Shown in pieces: positions 28,085 through 36,860 of a stretch of 64,000 nt of DNA (position 1 is the stretch's first letter; each line of letters opens with the position of its first letter). Below the pieces are notes generated by a model. The model was not told the DNA's origin, searched no databases, and saw only the letters and a list, made by a program, of their open reading frames with translations. The position numbers and the translations under genes are program-made. This DNA comes from Ferdinandcohnia humi_A (GTDB lineage Bacteria > Bacillota > Bacilli > Bacillales > Bacillaceae_L), in the NCBI GenBank assembly GCA_047608075.1, contig JBLKRX010000018.1, positions 1-64,000 of the forward strand, given 5' to 3'.

Positions 28085-28370
28085 AAAATAAAAAACCTCA
28101 TCCCTAAAAAGGGACGAGGTTTTGATTCGCGGTACCACCCTTGTTAACAATTATGAACTCAATAATTGCTCACTTCATTACGATAACGGCAAGTGCCGGT
28201 ACACCTTTACGTTATGACTAACGGTCTAAGTGCCAACTAAAGAGGTGAATTCACTTTCTTCTTCTATAAAAATGCTTTCAGTCTCGGCATTTTCTCCCTG
28301 AATAGTGAATGGAAAGCTACTCTTCTCTATCATCGTTGTTGTCATATGTAGTTGATTTTCATACAATCTT
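28085..28370 (-). promoter_or_regulatory. T-box leader (Phe) of pheST
   Basis: On the minus strand the T-box sequence AAGGGTGGTACCGCG lies at about 28126-28143, followed by a terminator stem (AACCTCGTCCCT/AGGGATGAGGTT plus T run, 28088-28122). Upstream, stem I contains GAATTCACC with TTC, a phenylalanine codon, as specifier (28247-28249). Uncharged tRNA-Phe should stabilise the antiterminator and switch the operon on. Confidence 0.95.
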
Positions 28371-28499
28371 TAAACTTAATCAAATCGATATAAATTATAT
28401 TATACGTATCTTTATTATGCAAATCAAACCCAATTTTAATTTATAACTAAAAAAAAACATAGAGCTAGGTCTAACTATTGCGGAAGAGTAGTTGATACT

Positions 28500-29183
28500 T
28501 TATTCCTTCCTCTCCACTAAAAATGGTAGATACAATAGAAAGAAGATTATCAGAGCCACTACTTCTAAGGATAAAATATACCAAGGATATGGACCAAGAA
28601 AATCAATTAAACTTGGATTATAAGGCTTATGTGCTAAAAACATATAGTTACCGCCAGTTAGTTTATTTACAAAATAAACGATGACAGCAATTACATTTAA
28701 TGCAACAAATGCCTTCCAAACAGACTTTAGCGTTGGTCTACACATCTCATACCAAAGCATATACAAGCTAGCTAGAATAATAGCAATATGGGCTAAGAAA
28801 AAATGAAAATAGCGATAATGTGGAAAATCGTAAGCTAACTCAGGAGTAAGCATTGCTTGGATAGCTCCACCAATTCCTAAAAAGTATGTGATTTCAAATA
28901 ATATTTTGTTTTTTGTTAACAGCATGATGATACTTAGGAATAATGAAATCGAGCATAACTGAAAGGGTAAGGAGTCGATTGGATCCCACACCCCAGTATA
29001 GACATACCACAGATAAAGTGAGAGTTCGCTTGCTAGCAAAAAAAATGCAAATGTATAGCGAATTATATCCTTTCTTTTCGAGAATTTTCCTCGAAACATG
29101 AACAATAGTATTGCTGAAAGAAGTAATAACCCCAGCATCACGACATGTGATAAGGACAACCACTTAAAAGGATCTTCAATCAC
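28500..29183 (-). CDS. TIGR02206-type membrane protein (YwaF-like)
   Basis: A 227-residue integral membrane protein with about seven hydrophobic helices. The internal signature (DSLPFQLCSISLFLSIIMLL, then DFPHYRYFHFFLAHIAIILASLY with histidines) is that of the YwaF/TIGR02206 family of unknown function. It follows the TrmH-type methyltransferase gene at 40 bp on the same strand. The start is uncertain: the first codon of the frame is GTG with a GGAAGG site very close to it. No function is asserted. Confidence 0.7.
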   Translation of the reverse strand: MIEDPFKWLSLSHVVMLGLLLLSAILLFMFRGKFSKRKDIIRYTFAFFLLASELSLYLWYVYTGVWDPIDSLPFQLCSISLFLSIIMLLTKNKILFEITYFLGIGGAIQAMLTPELAYDFPHYRYFHFFLAHIAIILASLYMLWYEMCRPTLKSVWKAFVALNVIAVIVYFVNKLTGGNYMFLAHKPYNPSLIDFLGPYPWYILSLEVVALIIFFLLYLPFLVERKE

Positions 29184-29223
29184 TGACCTTCCGAAATAGT
29201 CGATAATACAGCATGCCTCCTCA

Positions 29224-29976
29224 CTATCTTAAATGATAAAGTAATATTCCTGCTGCTACTGCTACATTAAGAGATTCACTTTTCCCATAAATCGGAATAA
29301 ATAAATTCTGATCGGTCATGTTAAGTAATTCCGGATGCACTCCATTTCCTTCATTCCCGACAATTAATGCAAATGATTCGGCTACTTGAGCTTGTTTGTA
29401 ATCAATTGCATTTTTTAATGATGTCCCAAACACCTTCATGCCATATTGTTTAATCTTCTTAATGCTGTGAGATAGATTTTCTTTTATGATAGGGATATGA
29501 AAAATGGCCCCTTGTGTTGATCGAATCACCTTGGAATTGTATAAATCTACGCTTCCTTCTCCAACAATAACAGCATCAATTCCAGCGGCATCTGCCGTCC
29601 GAATTATTGTTCCTAGATTTCCTGGATCCTGGACAGCATCAAGTAATAGTAGTTTTTGAACGGTAGATAAATTAACCTGGGTTGTATATTGTTCACAAAT
29701 CGCCGCTACACCTTGAGAAGTTTCTGTATCACTTATGTCCTTCATGATTTCTTCCGTAACAATTGTTAAAGAAACATTAGTGACATTCCAACTAGTTGGT
29801 AAATCAATTGACTCGCTAACGATAAGATCACGAATAACTACATCACATTTAAGTGCTTCTTCTACGAGATGAAAGCCTTCAATAATAAAGGTACCGGTTT
29901 TATCTCGTTCTTTTTTTGTATGAAGCTTCTTCCATTGTTTTATTTGTGGATTCTTAATTGATTCTATTCGTTTCAC
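29224..29976 (-). CDS. ysgA: TrmH/SpoU family RNA methyltransferase (YsgA)
   Basis: SAM-dependent 2'-O-ribose methyltransferase of the SPOUT class, 250 residues. An N-terminal substrate-binding domain (KNPQIKQWKKLHTKKERDKTGTFIIEGFHLVEEAL) precedes the knotted catalytic domain with the three SpoU motifs: DPGNLGTIIRTADAAG, LIVGNEGNGVHPELL and IPIYGKSESLNVAVAAGILLY. The precise RNA target is not shown by the sequence; rRNA is likely. It lies upstream of sspI in the opposite direction, as in B. subtilis. Confidence 0.9.
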   Translation of the reverse strand: MKRIESIKNPQIKQWKKLHTKKERDKTGTFIIEGFHLVEEALKCDVVIRDLIVSESIDLPTSWNVTNVSLTIVTEEIMKDISDTETSQGVAAICEQYTTQVNLSTVQKLLLLDAVQDPGNLGTIIRTADAAGIDAVIVGEGSVDLYNSKVIRSTQGAIFHIPIIKENLSHSIKKIKQYGMKVFGTSLKNAIDYKQAQVAESFALIVGNEGNGVHPELLNMTDQNLFIPIYGKSESLNVAVAAGILLYHLR

Positions 29977-30098
29977 CGTTTGAATACTCCTTTTTGAACC
30001 ATATCTTTTTTCCCATTATATCCTAAGAAAGATACATAATAAAATGCTAATCAGTAAATGATACTAAAAGAAAAGATACATAGAAAGGTGTGTTTTCA

Positions 30099-30308
30099 AT
30101 GAACTTAAATTTACGTAATGCCGTTATACACAATGTTTCAGGTAATTCGCAAGCAGAATTAGAGGATACCATTGTTGATGCCATTCAAAGTGGAGAAGAA
30201 AAAATGCTACCTGGACTTGGAGTATTATTTGAAGTTATCTGGCAGAATGCGAGCCAAGAAGATAAACAAGATATGCTTACTACGTTAGAACAGGGATTAA
30301 AAAAATAA
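30099..30308 (+). CDS. sspI: Small acid-soluble spore protein SspI
   Basis: Minor small acid-soluble protein of the spore core, 69 residues. The sequence LNLRNAVIHNVSGNSQAEL and IVDAIQSGEEKMLPGLGVLF is the SspI family signature. The ATG at 30099 gives MNLNLRN, matching the known N terminus and with AGAAAGGTG upstream, whereas the earlier ATG adds three residues. SspI is made in the forespore under sigma-G in B. subtilis; the promoter was not resolved here. Confidence 0.95.
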   Translation: MNLNLRNAVIHNVSGNSQAELEDTIVDAIQSGEEKMLPGLGVLFEVIWQNASQEDKQDMLTTLEQGLKK

Positions 30309-30311
30309 ACA

Positions 30312-30353
30312 AAGATGGTGTCTCAAAATGGAACTTTTGAGTCACCATTTTTG
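30312..30353 (+). terminator. Terminator of sspI
   Basis: Arms ATGGTG..CTCAAAA and TTTTGAG..CACCAT with a T-rich tail on the plus strand, just after sspI and before the convergent DUF3626 gene. Confidence 0.85.
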
Positions 30354-30398
30354 TTTGATTCCGTTCCTTTTAGGAAAGCTTATTCTATTATTTCATAT

Positions 30399-31481
30399 TT
30401 ATATTTGACCATATTTGACTAAGACGTGCCAAATTAATTTTAATTCTTGGAGTACCTCCGTAAATGTACCTCTATCACTCCATGATGCTGGATTGCGATG
30501 TAGATCCATTACAGCTAAACCGATTACATGAGCATCGATATGATTATTTCGTGCGATACGCTTTGCCAAAGAAGGCATTGTTGCACCTCGAAAATTGTCT
30601 GGAACTTCGTTTACTGAAAGGACATAGCCCTGTTGCCAATACATGTCAATGGAATACATAAGGCACATTTGTTCTAGTGTTTTTCCAATTGGGGTACCTT
30701 TAAATGAAGAGTCTGCAATTAGCACCTCTACATCCTCCTTAAGGGAGATTTCTCCATGAACTTGGGCTTCTATATAATGGTTAAGATTTCGGCTGGGCTC
30801 TTTAATAGCTATTTTTTCAAACCGAGTTTCTAAATTAAGAAGTTTATTCACTAATTTAGGGGTTGTTAGTTCTATTTCACCTATTGCAGAATCTCGCAAA
30901 AATGTCTCTTCAATGAGTGCAGCTAAAATCATATCAAACTCTTCATATGTGCCTTTTTCCTTAGGGTTTACATGCGAATCTAAATATGTAAAAGTGGATC
31001 GATAAGAAACTGAAGGTGATAAAAGGAAATAACATGATCCAAACCGGGGCGCTGGTCCATCTAGATGTAACATTAAATCCAACGCTCCATATTTAGGACG
31101 CTGGCTAAAGGTTGTACCCTCTAATTGATAAGCTCCACCAAACATTTTACATTCCCACAAATCCCGTTCGCCACCAGGAATAGCTGATACACTACCATTG
31201 GAAATCTGCGTTTCAAACTGACTCTTATATACACCCTGCTCAAGCAATGCTTCAGCGACCGTTTTCATAGTGACATCTGGTCGATCTGGATGAAAGTGCA
31301 ATCCAATTCTTGCATTCGCCTTAAGATTAGCAACTACCTTATTAAATTCTCCCTCTGTAATATTAGACATTTTAAGGATATGTTTAATCTTAGCTGTGGC
31401 TTCAAACTTATGTTTTCTCGCATATTCTGTTATATATTCTAAAGCAGAATTCTGGGACCTTGTTAAATCCATAAGATGCAA
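30399..31481 (-). CDS. DUF3626 domain protein
   Basis: A 360-residue soluble protein of the DUF3626 type. Conserved-looking segments are IGLHFHPDRP (about 80), YKSQFETQISNGSVSAIPGG with ERDLWECKMFGGAYQ (about 104-138), and RPKYGALDLMLH with APRFGSCYFLL (about 148-172). The His/Asp-rich motif and the RPKYGAL block look catalytic, but no reaction is established. GGAGG lies 5 bp before the TTG start. It belongs to a patch of three genes (30399-33291) that I do not recall in this place in B. subtilis, possibly acquired. Confidence 0.7.
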   Translation of the reverse strand: MHLMDLTRSQNSALEYITEYARKHKFEATAKIKHILKMSNITEGEFNKVVANLKANARIGLHFHPDRPDVTMKTVAEALLEQGVYKSQFETQISNGSVSAIPGGERDLWECKMFGGAYQLEGTTFSQRPKYGALDLMLHLDGPAPRFGSCYFLLSPSVSYRSTFTYLDSHVNPKEKGTYEEFDMILAALIEETFLRDSAIGEIELTTPKLVNKLLNLETRFEKIAIKEPSRNLNHYIEAQVHGEISLKEDVEVLIADSSFKGTPIGKTLEQMCLMYSIDMYWQQGYVLSVNEVPDNFRGATMPSLAKRIARNNHIDAHVIGLAVMDLHRNPASWSDRGTFTEVLQELKLIWHVLVKYGQI

Positions 31482-31741
31482 TAATACCTCCTTTCACAAC
31501 AGCAACCTCAGCTCAATTTAGACAAAGCAAACTTCTCTTTGCATTCGGATATTATCCCTCTTTTTGTCATCAAACACCAGAATCTCTTCTTTACATTTAT
31601 AAGGAACCACTTACATCCCTACTTTATTTATATATTCACTTTCTACAAAAAATAGCGCCAATCCTTCATGGACGAACGCTGCCTTTTTTCACCATTCAAT
31701 TAGATATCGGAATTAATTAACTACAGGTAACTACTTTTTAG

Positions 31742-32530
31742 TTAAGGTCTCCCTATGAACTCTGTAATAATTTGGTTAAACCTGTTTCGTTCTTCCCAGA
31801 AAGGGCCGTGCCCACTATAGTGAAACGGGACTAGTTGAGAACTTTTTATTTTTTGATGGAGATCTATTGCTTGTGAAAATGGAATAACCTTGTCATGGCT
31901 TCCGTGTATAAGTAAAGTTGGGGAGTCAATATTCGGAAGATCTGCATGCAAATTCTCGTCTCTTAATACTGTAATAATTGCAGCGGTTGACCACCCTGAC
32001 GCTTGTAATCCCATCTGCACGAACCAGTCAGAAAATGGTTTCGTTATATATTGAAAAAAGAAGGTATCTGTTACCCCTTGCATCATTTTAGGGCGATCAT
32101 TTAATGATTCTTTCAGAAGTTGATTAGCCGTTTCTTTTGTGAAGCCCGTTGGAGCTGCGGCATCAACTAGGATAAGCTTTGAAACCCCATACCCTTTATG
32201 GCGATTCATATATCGTATAGCAATTGAACCACCCGTAGAATGACCCAATAATGTAAAATTTTCAATTTGAAGTGCATCAACAACTACTCGAATATCATCA
32301 GCTAATCTATCGAACGTGTAACCATTCACTGGCTTATCCGATTTTCCAAAACCTCTCCAATCAATACCTATACAGCGATAACCCATTCCTGAAAGAACTG
32401 TAAACTGATATTCAAACTGTTTATGGCTTAATGGCCAACCGTGTAGAAAAACAATCGTCTTCCGTCCCGCATGATTAAGGTCCTCCACAAATAAATTTAC
32501 ACCTGATTCTACCGTAACAAAATATCCCAT
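31742..32530 (-). CDS. Alpha/beta hydrolase
   Basis: A 262-residue hydrolase of the alpha/beta fold. Visible are the oxyanion motif FLHGWPLSHKQFEYQ (about 30-45), the nucleophile elbow LGHSTGGS with Ser near 100, an acid region in LIHGSHDKVIPF and the catalytic His in HYSGHGPFWEE near 240. It resembles non-haem chloroperoxidase and esterase types; substrate unknown. ATG at 32530 is chosen for GGAGG upstream. Unknown relation to the flanking DUF3626 and OmdA-like genes. Confidence 0.8.
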   Translation of the reverse strand: MGYFVTVESGVNLFVEDLNHAGRKTIVFLHGWPLSHKQFEYQFTVLSGMGYRCIGIDWRGFGKSDKPVNGYTFDRLADDIRVVVDALQIENFTLLGHSTGGSIAIRYMNRHKGYGVSKLILVDAAAPTGFTKETANQLLKESLNDRPKMMQGVTDTFFFQYITKPFSDWFVQMGLQASGWSTAAIITVLRDENLHADLPNIDSPTLLIHGSHDKVIPFSQAIDLHQKIKSSQLVPFHYSGHGPFWEERNRFNQIITEFIGRP

Positions 32531-32640
32531 CTCGATTCCTCCATTTTCAAATGGTTTCAAACAATAAGATATTCATGTTGGGAGAATAAGTGTATATTTA
32601 ACTAAATAAGCGTTAATTATTACGATTAACGCATGGAACC

Positions 32641-33291
32641 TTATTTTTTATGCAATCGATATAAATCCATTGTCTTATACCCTTGTGATAACACATCCAC
32701 CATTTGCTGCTGACGCTTTTCACGAGTGCTCTGTTGCTTAGCTGAAAAAATATATCGAGCCCAATCTCTTTGATAACCAGGGGTTAATTTCTGAAAAAAT
32801 GCAAGTTGATCAGGATGTTCAACTAATAGCTGTTCGACATCCTTTACATTGTCCACATAATCTGCCACACACTGGCTAGCAGCTGTTGATTTTTGGACTT
32901 TCTTTTTCTCACGTTTAATACCAACTACCGTGAACACCTCATCCATACCAACCATACGAGCAAATTTCAAATCACTGCTTTCAATATATCCATCCTCACC
33001 AACCTTCATTGCTGGGAAAATTTCATCTCTGTGAACGTAGGTGTTGTATCGCTTATTTCCTTTTTTCGGATAGGCAAAAAACAAGTAGCCTTTTTCAAGT
33101 AAGAGCTGTTCATAGATAATTCGGCGGGTATACTCAACCATTTCAACTATTGTTTGAACAAAGATGAATATCGCATCATGCTCCCCAGTAAGTGTCGTTT
33201 GTTGTTCTGTGAATACATCATAATCACTTGGTTGATTAACTACAGCCATATTTGTGTATTTTGTAAGTTTTAATTTATCGATAATTGACAT
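32641..33291 (-). CDS. YdeI/OmpD-associated (OmdA) family protein
   Basis: A 216-residue cytosolic protein. Its C-terminal part, FFQKLTPGYQRDWARYIFSAKQQSTREKRQQQMVDVLSQGYK (about 165-205), matches the OmdA/YdeI family pattern, a group annotated as bacteriocin-protection or polymyxin-resistance associated. The N-terminal part (about 30-130) resembles the DUF1801-like or nucleotide-fold region seen in some members but is not firmly assigned. The ribosome binding site AAGGAG precedes the ATG. It is transcribed towards the alpha/beta hydrolase gene, 110 bp away. Confidence 0.65.
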   Translation of the reverse strand: MSIIDKLKLTKYTNMAVVNQPSDYDVFTEQQTTLTGEHDAIFIFVQTIVEMVEYTRRIIYEQLLLEKGYLFFAYPKKGNKRYNTYVHRDEIFPAMKVGEDGYIESSDLKFARMVGMDEVFTVVGIKREKKKVQKSTAASQCVADYVDNVKDVEQLLVEHPDQLAFFQKLTPGYQRDWARYIFSAKQQSTREKRQQQMVDVLSQGYKTMDLYRLHKK

Positions 33292-33424
33292 ATCGCTTCT
33301 CCTTTATCTACTACCTACATTATATCGATTGTTGGTGTGAAAATCTTATTCGTCTTTATCCCATGGGCCAATCCTTGTTCAAAAAAAGTAAAGAATGTAC
33401 CAGAGCGAGATCCACTACATGAAA

Positions 33425-33452
33425 CAAACCCACGGATAGCTCCGCGGGTTAA
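33425..33452 (-). terminator. Terminator of ysdC
   Basis: Arms AACCCGCGGA and TCCGTGGGTT on the minus strand shortly after the ysdC stop codon. Confidence 0.8.
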
Positions 33453-33486
33453 TGTATCATTTAGAACTTCTGTGAACCTTTTTTAA

Positions 33487-34572
33487 TCAGTCAAATTTAA
33501 TTTTTTCAACAGCTTTTCTGTCTAGACGTTTGATGACTTCAGCAATTAATTTAACTGCATTTTCATAATCATCACGGTGAAGGATACCAGCATGCGAATG
33601 AATATAACGAGTAGCAATTGTGATTGCTAAAGAAGGAACCCCATCAACTGAAACATGGATTGCACCTGCATCTGTTCCCCCACCTGAAATCGCATCAAAT
33701 TGATAAGGAATTTTTAACTCATCTGCTACACCCACAACAAAGTCACGTAGACCTTTGTGTGAAACCATAGAAGCATCATAAAGGATAATTTGTGGACCTT
33801 CACCCATTTTACTTAACGCTTCTTTCTCAGAAATTCCTGGAGTATCACCTGCAATTCCTACATCTACTGCAATAGCGATATCAGGCTTAATCATATTTGC
33901 AGAAGTTTTAGCTCCACGTAACCCTACTTCTTCCTGAACTGAACCTACGCCATATACCACGTTTGGATGTTCAGCATCCTTAAGTTGTTTAAGAACATCA
34001 ATTGCGATTGCACAACCGATTCGGTTGTCCCAAGCTTTTGCAAGTAACATTTTTTCATTGTTCATTACAGTGAATTCAAAGTAAGGTACCACTTGATCAC
34101 CTGGTTTCACACCAAATTCAAGCGCTTGTTCTCTACTTGATGCACCAATATCGATGAACATATCTTTAATTTCTACTGGCTTTTTTCGAGCTTCTGGAGT
34201 TAAAATATGCGGAGGCTTAGAACCGATTACTCCCGTTACATCACCTTTACTTGTCACAACGGTTACACGTTGGGCTAGCATTACTTGTGACCACCAACCA
34301 CCAACTGTTTGGAAGCGTAAAAACCCTTTGTCATCAATTTGTGTGACCATAAAGCCAACCTCATCTAAGTGACCAGATACCATAATTCTTGGACCATCAG
34401 CCTTACCAACTTTTTTAGCCACTAAGCTTCCAAGTCCATCTGTTGATACTTCATCTGAAAATGGGGTTATGTATTTCTTCATAACTTCACGCGGTTCACG
34501 TTCGTTTCCAGGGATACCTTTTGCATCTGTAAGATCTTTTAGCATCGTTAATGTTTCATCGAGCTTTGTCAT
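33487..34572 (-). CDS. ysdC: M42 family metallo-aminopeptidase (YsdC)
   Basis: Di-metal aminopeptidase of the M42 (glutamyl aminopeptidase / tetrahedral dodecamer) family, 361 residues. Metal and catalytic segments appear in order: SGHLDEVGFMV (His near 67), AKAWDNRIGCA (Asp near 182), GVGSVQEEVGLRGAK (catalytic and metal Glu near 213), ISGGGTDAGAIH and the C-terminal RYIHSHAGILHRDD (His near 324). Cytosolic, degrading short peptides. It is in the position of B. subtilis ysdC, followed by a terminator. Confidence 0.93.
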   Translation of the reverse strand: MTKLDETLTMLKDLTDAKGIPGNEREPREVMKKYITPFSDEVSTDGLGSLVAKKVGKADGPRIMVSGHLDEVGFMVTQIDDKGFLRFQTVGGWWSQVMLAQRVTVVTSKGDVTGVIGSKPPHILTPEARKKPVEIKDMFIDIGASSREQALEFGVKPGDQVVPYFEFTVMNNEKMLLAKAWDNRIGCAIAIDVLKQLKDAEHPNVVYGVGSVQEEVGLRGAKTSANMIKPDIAIAVDVGIAGDTPGISEKEALSKMGEGPQIILYDASMVSHKGLRDFVVGVADELKIPYQFDAISGGGTDAGAIHVSVDGVPSLAITIATRYIHSHAGILHRDDYENAVKLIAEVIKRLDRKAVEKIKFD

Positions 34573-34708
34573 TTTTTGACTCCCCTAACATTCAAAATTT
34601 CCTTAACCTTCTTTATTATACAAAAACTATTTATGAAAGAGCAATCAATTGAAAGCTTTCCTAATACTAATTTGCTCGATTCCATGCTTTCATAACCAAA
34701 ATACATTG

Positions 34709-35152
34709 TTATTTTATACCCGAAGAACCAAATCCACCATCCCCTCTCTCAGATGAACTTACCACATCTACCTGTTGAATCGTAACCTTTGCAACAGGTG
34801 CGATAACCATTTGTGCAATTCTCATTTGTTTCTCTACTTTAAATTCTTCTTTTCCGTGATTAATTAAGATAACCCCTATTTCTCCCCGATATCCTTCATC
34901 AATTGTCCCAGGACTGTTCAAAACAGTAACGGAGTATTTCAAAGCCAATCCACTTCTAGGACGCACTTGGGCCTCCGTACCTTCAGGTAGCTCAATGATA
35001 ATGCCTGTTTTAAGTAAAGCCGCTTCACCGGGTTTTATAATTCTTTCTTCTGCGGAAAATAAATCTAAGCCAGCATCACCAGGGTTTGCTTGCAGGGGTA
35101 GCCGAGCATCCTCATGTAGTAACTTAATTTTTAGATTGTACGCCATATCCAT
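34709..35152 (-). CDS. dut: dUTP diphosphatase
   Basis: Trimeric all-beta dUTPase hydrolysing dUTP to dUMP and pyrophosphate, limiting uracil in DNA. All five motifs are present in 147 residues: GDAGLDLFS, RPRSGLALK, NSPGTIDEGYRGEIGV, RIAQMVI and the C-terminal RGDGGFGSSG arm. AGGAGG stands just upstream; either of two closely spaced ATGs can serve. It lies between ysdC and the divergent ysdB. Chromosomal dut here is not obviously part of a prophage: no phage genes flank it. Confidence 0.95.
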   Translation of the reverse strand: MDMAYNLKIKLLHEDARLPLQANPGDAGLDLFSAEERIIKPGEAALLKTGIIIELPEGTEAQVRPRSGLALKYSVTVLNSPGTIDEGYRGEIGVILINHGKEEFKVEKQMRIAQMVIAPVAKVTIQQVDVVSSSERGDGGFGSSGIK

Positions 35153-35263
35153 AAAGCCTCCTAAATAAAGTACTGAAAAAATTATAACAAATCTAAAAAA
35201 AGTTGAAACCTGTTTGTACTTTGAAACGTATAGTAAGGCATATTACGATTGGAGGAGTCCTCT

Positions 35264-35662
35264 ATGTTTGTCCTGCTTATTCGATTTGTACTTATTCTAC
35301 TCATATTTTTGTTAATATACCGTATTTTCAAATACATTATTAATCCGAAAAGGAAGCTTGAACTTGCACATGAAAAGAGGGAATTCTATTTTCTTGATGA
35401 TGTTGCAAATGTTCATAAAAATTTTTCACTAACTTATAAAGGTGTTCTTTTTGAAGGGGAAAAATACTTGGGAACAACTAATAAATCCTTCGAAGTTGTT
35501 TCAATTTTTATATGGTCAAAGAATAGCAATTTACTAAAGGGTTTAAATTACCAAGATTTTATGTATATTGAAAAAAGGGTTAAAGAAATCTACCCTCATG
35601 CCAAAATAGACTGGAAAAGTCCAATAAATGAATTAATAAAAGAAAACAGCCGTGAGAGATAA
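35264..35662 (+). CDS. ysdB: YsdB family protein
   Basis: A 132-residue protein with one N-terminal membrane helix (FVLLIRFVLILLIFLLIYRIF) and a cytosolic tail containing KRKLELAHEKREFYFLDD and VLFEGEKYLGTTNKSFEV, closely like B. subtilis YsdB, a sigma-W-regulated protein of unknown function. The ATG at 35264 is chosen because GGAGG lies about 8 bp before it. On the plus strand, with a terminator hairpin that overlaps its last codons. A sigma-W promoter was not identified. Confidence 0.85.
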   Translation: MFVLLIRFVLILLIFLLIYRIFKYIINPKRKLELAHEKREFYFLDDVANVHKNFSLTYKGVLFEGEKYLGTTNKSFEVVSIFIWSKNSNLLKGLNYQDFMYIEKRVKEIYPHAKIDWKSPINELIKENSRER

Positions 35663-35684
35663 GCGCTCACGGCTGTTTTCTTTT
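35642..35684. terminator. Bidirectional terminator between ysdB and the VTT gene
   Basis: Arms AAAACAGCCGTGAG and CTCACGGCTGTTTT around a short loop, with T runs on both strands. It lies between two convergent genes and includes the last codons and stop of ysdB. Confidence 0.9.
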
Positions 35685-35708
35685 ACACTTTAGTTATGTT
35701 TCCTAATG

Positions 35709-36296
35709 TTAGTAATACGACTTACCTGGCTTTGCCCCAAAAAACTCATGCCATTTGATAATAACTTGTTTTTCCCTTAACAAATAAAACAAAAGTGTCA
35801 ATGACAATAAAATTGCAAGGATAATGGTTGTTGAAAAATCCCTAATGAACTGACCAAATACTGTATAAAGGAGAGCAACAGGAATATTTGTATAGAAGGA
35901 TCCTTTTGTATATTGTCTAAAGTTTCGTGTAATGTCCATGATACACAGAGATAAAAGGTGAAAATTGATAAAAGGTATAAGACGCAAAATTGCAATTTGA
36001 CCAATAGTAAAATTAACCTTATTACCTAACCATTTCTGTTTAAGAAGTATGACTTTCTTCGATACACTTGGAACTTGCTTACATAACAAATAAAAGATAA
36101 TGCTAAGCATCGTTAACCCAATTATTGAATAGATAGAACCGAGGACAGACCCGAATAATATCCCTCCTATGATACAAATAACTGGTACTGGTATAAAGAA
36201 AAAAGGTCGAATTAAATGGATTGCAATAAAAATGATCGGTGCTAAAAGTCCTGTTGATTCAATAAATACAAATAGCAATGTCATTGTTTCATCCAA
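35709..36296 (-). CDS. TVP38/TMEM64 (VTT domain) membrane protein
   Basis: A 195-residue integral membrane protein of the VTT (DedA-like, TVP38) group. About five hydrophobic segments surround the family signature: a proline-rich re-entrant stretch RPFFFIPVPVICIIGGILFG (about 30-50), GLTMLSIIFYLL, and ILRLIPFINFHLLSL (about 104-118). Relatives include phospholipid scramblases and DedA transporters; the substrate is not known. The first codon TTG has GAGGTGAG about 10 bp upstream. It lies next to the ysdA 3' fragment, in the same orientation. Confidence 0.75.
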   Translation of the reverse strand: MDETMTLLFVFIESTGLLAPIIFIAIHLIRPFFFIPVPVICIIGGILFGSVLGSIYSIIGLTMLSIIFYLLCKQVPSVSKKVILLKQKWLGNKVNFTIGQIAILRLIPFINFHLLSLCIMDITRNFRQYTKGSFYTNIPVALLYTVFGQFIRDFSTTIILAILLSLTLLFYLLREKQVIIKWHEFFGAKPGKSYY

Positions 36297-36377
36297 ATGA
36301 ACAACTCACCTCTTTCTCTTTATTTGAAAGTGGTTACTCCTGAAGTGCTATTTAAGCATATACAATGGTACGAGTTG

Positions 36378-36493
36378 TTATGACAAATTTATCAAAATAT
36401 ATATGTACAAAGCTGTCGTAATCAATGATAAAAGTGGAAGTAAAATAGTGAATTGTTTATGCTTTGTTTTATGTCTAAACTGATTCATCCCTA
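36378..36493 (-). pseudogene. ysdA: ysdA 3' fragment (DUF1294, C-terminal half)
   Basis: On the minus strand, after the junction, the frame reads GMNQFRHKTKHKQF and then a hydrophobic segment LLPLLSLITTALYIYIL ending in TAA at 36378-36380. This is the C-terminal half of a DUF1294 protein, including the family motif FRHKTKH. It has no start of its own with a ribosome binding site. Joined to the fragment at 46392-46549 through the shared TAGG, it gives a continuous DUF1294 ORF of about 90 residues. It was separated by the mobile element. Confidence 0.92.
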
Positions 36494-36521
36494 CATTATG
36501 ATAAGTGGGATTATTGTACAT
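36490..36521. other. Left attachment site and terminal inverted repeat
   Basis: CCTA core at 36490-36493, then TTATGATAAG at 36496-36505, nine unmatched bases, and TGTACAT at 36515-36521. The reverse complement of the other end reads TTATGAAAAG, nine bases, TGTACAT. This shared spacing defines the element end and likely recombinase binding sites. Confidence 0.75.
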
Positions 36522-36860
36522 TCATACTCTAACTCGATTATTATTGGCTTTTTAGTAAAATTAGATCAATTTTACTTTTAGACAAAAAAACTATTATTAT
36601 TTTCTACTATGATAAAATAATTGGATTAATATTGGTAAATCGGTTCAATATCGTGTTCTTTTTTACATGAAAAAATTGGACAATTTTCACCCATGTAAAT
36701 CTACATTAATAATATGGCCTTAATTCTTTCCTTTTTGCTACTCGCCCCATAAAATCGAATCTTATTCAAATTTCGGTTATAATTATTTGTGGTTGATAAA
36801 ATGTAACTCCTTTACATAATTCAAATAATTGAGATTTAAAGGAATAAGATGGAGGTTAAT
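36522..36860. other. AT-rich left-end region of the element
   Basis: About 340 bp without a gene. Very AT-rich. It contains TATAAT (36778-36783), which may be the -10 box for the DUF1294 gene, although no good -35 stands at the right distance, and the gene's GGAGG at 36851-36855. Nothing else recognised. Confidence 0.4.

Noticed and set aside
28894..29163. 89-residue minus-strand ORF in another frame of the TIGR02206-type gene
   Set aside because: Out-of-frame shadow of a clear membrane protein gene.
34709..35152. Prophage origin of dut
   Set aside because: No phage genes nearby and codon usage and context look like the flanking chromosome.
36849..36860. ATG start for the element's DUF1294 gene
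   Set aside because: This ATG overlaps the GGAGG that serves the TTG at 36861 and has no site of its own.
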